Assembly (NCBI GenBank): GCA_947485745.1 | Contig: CANKQY010000006.1 | Span: forward strand, 1-57,510 | Direction: 5' to 3' | Length of the DNA: 57,510 bases | From: Bacteroidota bacterium | Lineage (GTDB): Bacteria > Bacteroidota > Bacteroidia > UKL13-3 | Shown here: one piece after another, positions 55,451 to 57,510 of the stretch | How the letters are laid out: the number at the start of each line of letters is the position of its first letter | Position numbering within the stretch: position 1 is the stretch's first letter | Notes under the pieces: model-generated | Seen by the model: only the letters and a program-made list of their open reading frames with translations | Told to the model about the DNA's origin: nothing | Database searches by the model: none | Program-made: the position numbers and the translations under genes

Positions 55451-57238
55451 ATGCACGATCTTACTTCGTTAACATCCATGCTCGTTTCAGAGCTAAAAGA
55501 AATTGCAAAAAATCACAGTGTCAACACAACTGGATTAGACAAACAAGGACTTATTTCGGCCATTATTCAAAACCAATCTGGCAACCCTGCTCCAGCAGAA
55601 GAAGATGGTTCAGCAATTAAGAAAAGAGGTCGCCCAAGGGTTGCCAAAGGCACCATTATTGATGAGCCAATTGTTCATGGTAAGGCGAAAGAAAAAATTA
55701 CTCAAAAGGTAATGGCATTATCACCAATTGTTGAAACCAATGCGCCGGTTGTAGAAAACAATGTACCCATTGTTGAAGAAATAAAAATAGTAGAACCAAT
55801 CATCCAAAATCCTTCTTTTGAAGCTCCGGTAGTTGTTTTGAACCCAATTGTTCCTACCAATACGGAAATTCAACCTGAAAAACGCCCAAATCATCCCAAC
55901 CCTAATCAAAATCAAGATAGGAAGGATAAATGGCGCAATGACAGAAATGACCGCAATGATAATAGAGGTGAAAGGGACGACAGAGGTGAACAAAGGCCTC
56001 AAGATAGAAACGACAATAACCGCAATCAACAAAATCAGCAAAACCAACAGCCAAGGCCACCAAGACCAGAGAATGGTAATAACAACCAAGAGCGCCAACC
56101 AGAAAGAACATCCTACCAAGAATTAGAAGCATTAGTAAGTTCGGAAGGTGTATTAGAAATGATGGCAGATGGTTATGGCTTCTTGCGTTCTTCAGATTAT
56201 AACTACATGCCTTCTCCGGATGATATTTATGTATCACCATCCCAAATAAAACTATTCGGATTAAAAACAGGCGACACTACTTTTGGCACGGTTCGTCCGC
56301 CAAAGGAAGGTGAAAAATATTTTGCCTTGGTTAAAGTAGAATCTATTAATGGAAGAATACCCTCAGAGGTTCGCGACCGTGTTGCCTTTGAACATTTAAC
56401 ACCACTTTTCCCTGATGAAAAATTAAGATTAGCAGATAATTCAAGCAATTATTCAACACGTATAATTGATCTTTTAGCACCTATAGGAAAAGGTCAGCGT
56501 GGCTTAATTGTGGCACAACCTAAAACAGGTAAAACAATTTTACTAAAAGACATTGCCAATGCCATTGCCAAAAATCATCCTGAAGTATATTTATTGATTT
56601 TATTGATTGATGAAAGACCAGAAGAGGTTACAGATATGCAGCGTAGTGTGCGCGCAGAAGTGGTGGCTTCTACCTTTGACGAACCTGCCGAAAAGCATGT
56701 AAAATTAGCCAATATTGTTTTAGAAAAAGCCAAGCGTTTGGTTGAATGTGGTCATGATGTGGTGATACTACTAGATTCTATTACACGCATGGCTAGGGCA
56801 TTTAATACTGCGCAGCCAGCCTCTGGAAAAATACTTTCGGGTGGTGTTGATGCCAACGCATTGCACAAGCCAAAAAGATTCTTTGGTGCAGCCCGTAAAA
56901 TTGAAGATGGCGGATCATTAACCATCATTGCAACTGCCCTTACTGAAACAGGTTCAAAAATGGATGAGGTAATTTTTGAAGAATTTAAAGGAACAGGAAA
57001 CATGGAATTGCAATTGGATAGAAAGTTAGCCAACAAACGCATTTTCCCTGCAATAGACATTGTTTCATCAAGTACTAGAAGAGATGACTTATTACTCGAA
57101 AAAACCGCCTTACAGCGCATTTGGGTGCTCAGAAATCACTTAGCAGATATGAACCCTGAAGAGGCCATGGATGTAATGTTAAAAAACATGCGCTCAACGA
57201 AGAACAACGAAGAGTTTTTGGCCTCGATGAACGGGTAA
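55451..57238 (+). CDS. rho: Transcription termination factor Rho, long-N-terminus type
   Basis: RNA-dependent hexameric helicase that ends transcription; 595 aa. A Rho_N-like domain (about 3-40) is followed by an AT-hook-like [11 protein letters not shown] (57-67), a roughly 125-residue disordered Pro/Val then Asn/Arg/Gln-rich region (about 95-220), the cold-shock-like RNA-binding domain (about 226-300) and the ATPase with Walker A QPKTGKT (about 356-362). Extended disordered N-termini are known in Bacteroidota Rho. The insert makes it larger than the 420-aa E. coli enzyme. A 34-bp palindromic terminator follows. Confidence 0.96.
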   Translation: MHDLTSLTSMLVSELKEIAKNHSVNTTGLDKQGLISAIIQNQSGNPAPAEEDGSAIKKRGRPRVAKGTIIDEPIVHGKAKEKITQKVMALSPIVETNAPVVENNVPIVEEIKIVEPIIQNPSFEAPVVVLNPIVPTNTEIQPEKRPNHPNPNQNQDRKDKWRNDRNDRNDNRGERDDRGEQRPQDRNDNNRNQQNQQNQQPRPPRPENGNNNQERQPERTSYQELEALVSSEGVLEMMADGYGFLRSSDYNYMPSPDDIYVSPSQIKLFGLKTGDTTFGTVRPPKEGEKYFALVKVESINGRIPSEVRDRVAFEHLTPLFPDEKLRLADNSSNYSTRIIDLLAPIGKGQRGLIVAQPKTGKTILLKDIANAIAKNHPEVYLLILLIDERPEEVTDMQRSVRAEVVASTFDEPAEKHVKLANIVLEKAKRLVECGHDVVILLDSITRMARAFNTAQPASGKILSGGVDANALHKPKRFFGAARKIEDGGSLTIIATALTETGSKMDEVIFEEFKGTGNMELQLDRKLANKRIFPAIDIVSSSTRRDDLLLEKTALQRIWVLRNHLADMNPEEAMDVMLKNMRSTKNNEEFLASMNG

Positions 57239-57291
57239 AGAGGGAGACTTGGAAAAGGGGAAACTTGGAGAAGAGGTGAGAAAATATAAAG

Positions 57292-57325
57292 CATAAAAAA
57301 AGTGGGCTAGCCCACTTTTTTTATG
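57292..57325. terminator. 34-bp palindromic bidirectional terminator after rho
   Basis: Two 17-nt half-sites (cataaaaaaagtgggct and its exact reverse complement) centred at 57308/57309 form a 7-bp GC-rich stem with flanking A7/T7 tracts. Structurally like the one after ahcY. Confidence 0.92.
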
Positions 57326-57372
57326 TCTCGTATATAATTTGTTTTCTTCTTCTCCACATCTTCCCTTTAAAC

Positions 57373-57510
57373 ATAATTTCGTTTCCATCCCGGGTGAGGG
57401 CGAAATATTTTTCGCCCCTACGATAAATCACATAATCTCCACATCACCAAATCTCCCCTTCAAAAATAATTTCCTTTCCATCCCGGGTGAGGGCGAAATA
57501 TTTTTCGCCC
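57373..57510. repeat. Direct repeats containing a GGGCGAAA hairpin
   Basis: Copy A (57373-57418) and copy B (57466-57510, running into the window end) differ by one base: ataatttcgtttccatcccg ggtgagggcgaaatatttttcgccc. Each contains the hairpin gggcgaaa-tatt-tttcgccc. Copy B may continue beyond the window. Confidence 0.85.

Noticed and set aside
55721-56119. 132-aa minus-strand hydrophobic ORF inside rho
   Set aside because: It is an antisense shadow of the Asn/Arg/Gln-rich segment of Rho, whose codons read as Val/Leu/Ile on the other strand.
57194-57388. 64-aa minus-strand ORF after rho
   Set aside because: Runs through the palindromic terminator and the low-complexity spacer; no family features.

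Overview
The window looks like a chromosomal segment of a Bacteroidota bacterium that uses the type IX secretion system (T9SS). Supporting signs are a SprE/PorW-type lipoprotein, a PorV/PorQ-family protein, two extracellular proteins with C-terminal T9SS-like sorting domains, a very large CarboxypepD_reg-TonB receptor, bactofilin next to the F0F1 genes, an unusually long disordered Rho N-terminus, promoters of the TTTG-N18-20-TAnnTTTG kind, and a scarcity of Shine-Dalgarno sites. Most genes are housekeeping; I see no phage, insertion sequence, CRISPR array, rRNA or tRNA. Assignment below phylum is not attempted.

Layout. 0.0-7.6 kb (minus strand): a 27-bp tandem repeat array, a cyclophilin, and the F0F1 operon bactofilin-atpZ-(membrane protein)-atpB-atpE-atpF-atpH-atpA-atpG, without atpD and atpC, then a truncated M23-peptidase-like membrane protein. 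7.6-16.3 kb (plus): SprE/PorW lipoprotein, class A PBP, PKD-repeat T9SS cargo, amino-acid permease. 16.3-20.3 kb (minus): flippase-like protein, GT2 glycosyltransferase, small winged-helix-like protein, recO, esterase. 20.4-21.9 kb: ruvC, HIT protein, greA. 22.0-31.0 kb (minus): a three-gene unit of TonB-dependent receptor, 1331-aa secreted protein and PorV-family protein. 31.0-34.2 kb (minus): rsmA-mgtE-2-hydroxyacid dehydrogenase. 34.5-41.9 kb (plus): M17 aminopeptidase-pdxA, then the DUF177-rpmF-plsX-fabH-accB-accC fatty-acid cluster. 42.0-45.4 kb: a secreted esterase diverging from a redoxin plus a cytochrome c/copper monooxygenase-like lipoprotein. 45.4-57.5 kb: repeat-rich spacers separating bacilliredoxin, ahcY, thioredoxin, fused 2-oxoacid dehydrogenase E1, an alpha/beta hydrolase with a small lipoprotein, yehS-like, PepSY-like, photolyase and rho.

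How the parts work together. The cell-envelope theme is strong: SprE/PorW supports T9SS and is translationally coupled to a peptidoglycan synthase; the 22-31 kb unit combines an outer-membrane importer, a giant exported protein and a PorV-like carrier, and is the best candidate for an incompletely described system (a dedicated surface-display or uptake module whose cargo ends in a WFG..RP.D.D.F motif). The redoxin and cytochrome/PHM-like pair at 43.5-45.4 kb is a second candidate: all heme and copper ligands are visible although the substrate is unknown. The intergenic DNA is also notable, with several families of palindromic or tandem repeats, including a 56-bp perfect palindrome acting as a probable two-way terminator after ahcY.
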